Origin: Bacilli bacterium
GTDB lineage: Bacteria > Bacillota_I > Bacilli_A > RF39 > UBA660
DNA: 5,039 bases
Direction of reading: 5' to 3'
Assembly: GCA_028685275.1 (NCBI GenBank)
Contig: JAQUEG010000058.1
Location: 1 to 5,039, forward strand
Shown here: in pieces, positions 4,976 through 5,039 of the stretch
Layout: every line of letters starts with the position of its first letter
How positions within the stretch are numbered: the stretch's first letter is position 1
Made by a program: the position numbers and the translations under genes
The notes under the pieces: generated by a model
The model's input: the letters and a program-made list of their open reading frames with translations, nothing else
Told to the model about the DNA's origin: nothing
Database searches by the model: none

Positions 4976-5039
4976 TTTTATTAAGTTATATTTATTATAT
5001 ATTGCATCTTTTCTTATTTAATAACATCATTTTTGTTTT

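Larger units (their letters stand above)
4476..5039. repeat. Tandem array of a 240/239-bp unit carrying parS and Noc sites
   Basis: Direct repeats: copy 1 at 4476-4715 (240 bp), copy 2 at 4716-4954 (239 bp), and copy 3 from 4955, cut by the window end after 85 bp. Copies 1 and 2 differ by 8 substitutions and one T deletion, so about 96% identity. The visible part of copy 3 equals copy 2 with no difference. A 123-bp stretch (4510-4632) is invariant between copies 1 and 2. Each full unit holds, in order, NBS, about 117 bp of AT-rich DNA, parS, a second NBS, then 55 bp to the next unit. No open reading frame is conserved between copies, and no RNA gene or mobile-element end is seen. This is the only gene-free stretch over 300 bp in the window. 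Confidence 0.95.

Noticed and set aside
4476..5039. CRISPR array or insertion sequence as explanation of the repeats
   Set aside because: Units are about 240 bp and repeat as a whole without unique spacers. There is no transposase, no terminal inverted repeats and no target duplication.
4421..5039. Replication origin (DnaA box cluster)
   Set aside because: No TTATCCACA-type boxes were found in the array or elsewhere in the window. parS and NBS suggest an origin-proximal position but do not make an origin.

Overview
The window is a very AT-rich, gene-dense bacterial segment carrying the conserved Firmicutes replication/repair cluster on the minus strand. It reads from high to low coordinates: a small SRP RNA gene, tadA, dnaX, ebfC (yaaK), recR, a bofA-like membrane protein gene, holB, and the first 20 codons of ricT (yaaT). 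TGG is used for Trp and dnaX ends in TGA, so the standard bacterial code applies and Mycoplasma-type recoding is excluded. Gene order, the BofA homologue, strong Shine-Dalgarno sequences, the short SRP RNA and the extreme AT content suggest the Bacilli branch of Bacillota, possibly a reduced lineage near the Erysipelotrichales or Mollicutes relatives. That placement is inference; the genus cannot be read from the sequence.

Positions 1-4309 are tightly packed. The dnaX-ebfC-recR junctions are 4 nt and 1 nt. bofA leads directly into holB, and the holB Shine-Dalgarno sequence follows the bofA stop codon immediately. The ricT Shine-Dalgarno sequence lies in the last codons of holB. Two start choices are revised from the longest reading frames: bofA should begin at 1248 (ATG) and holB at 1043 (GTG), because only these leave normal spacing to the ribosome binding sites. 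dnaX has its own extended -10 promoter. The SRP RNA gene has a good vegetative promoter and a T-run at its end.

Positions 4421-5039 hold no credible gene. From 4476 the DNA is a direct tandem repeat with a 240/239-bp unit: two full copies and the first 85 bp of a third, which the window edge cuts off. Each full unit carries one consensus ParB site (parS) and two Noc-type sites (NBS, palindromes centred on CCCGGG) in fixed geometry. The window holds two parS and five NBS in the array, plus a sixth, perfect NBS inside the ebfC coding sequence. In Bacillus, ParB/Spo0J (origin segregation, SMC loading) and its paralogue Noc (nucleoid occlusion) are CTP-dependent clamps that load at parS and NBS respectively. 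A tandem array interleaving both sites next to an origin-proximal dnaX cluster is the outstanding observation here. Neither parB nor noc is in the window.

Functionally, dnaX and holB encode clamp-loader subunits of DNA polymerase III, recR and ebfC belong to recombination/nucleoid functions, tadA edits the tRNA-Arg wobble base, the SRP RNA serves membrane protein targeting, and ricT belongs to the Y-complex that affects RNA processing. The shared feature is conserved synteny rather than one pathway.
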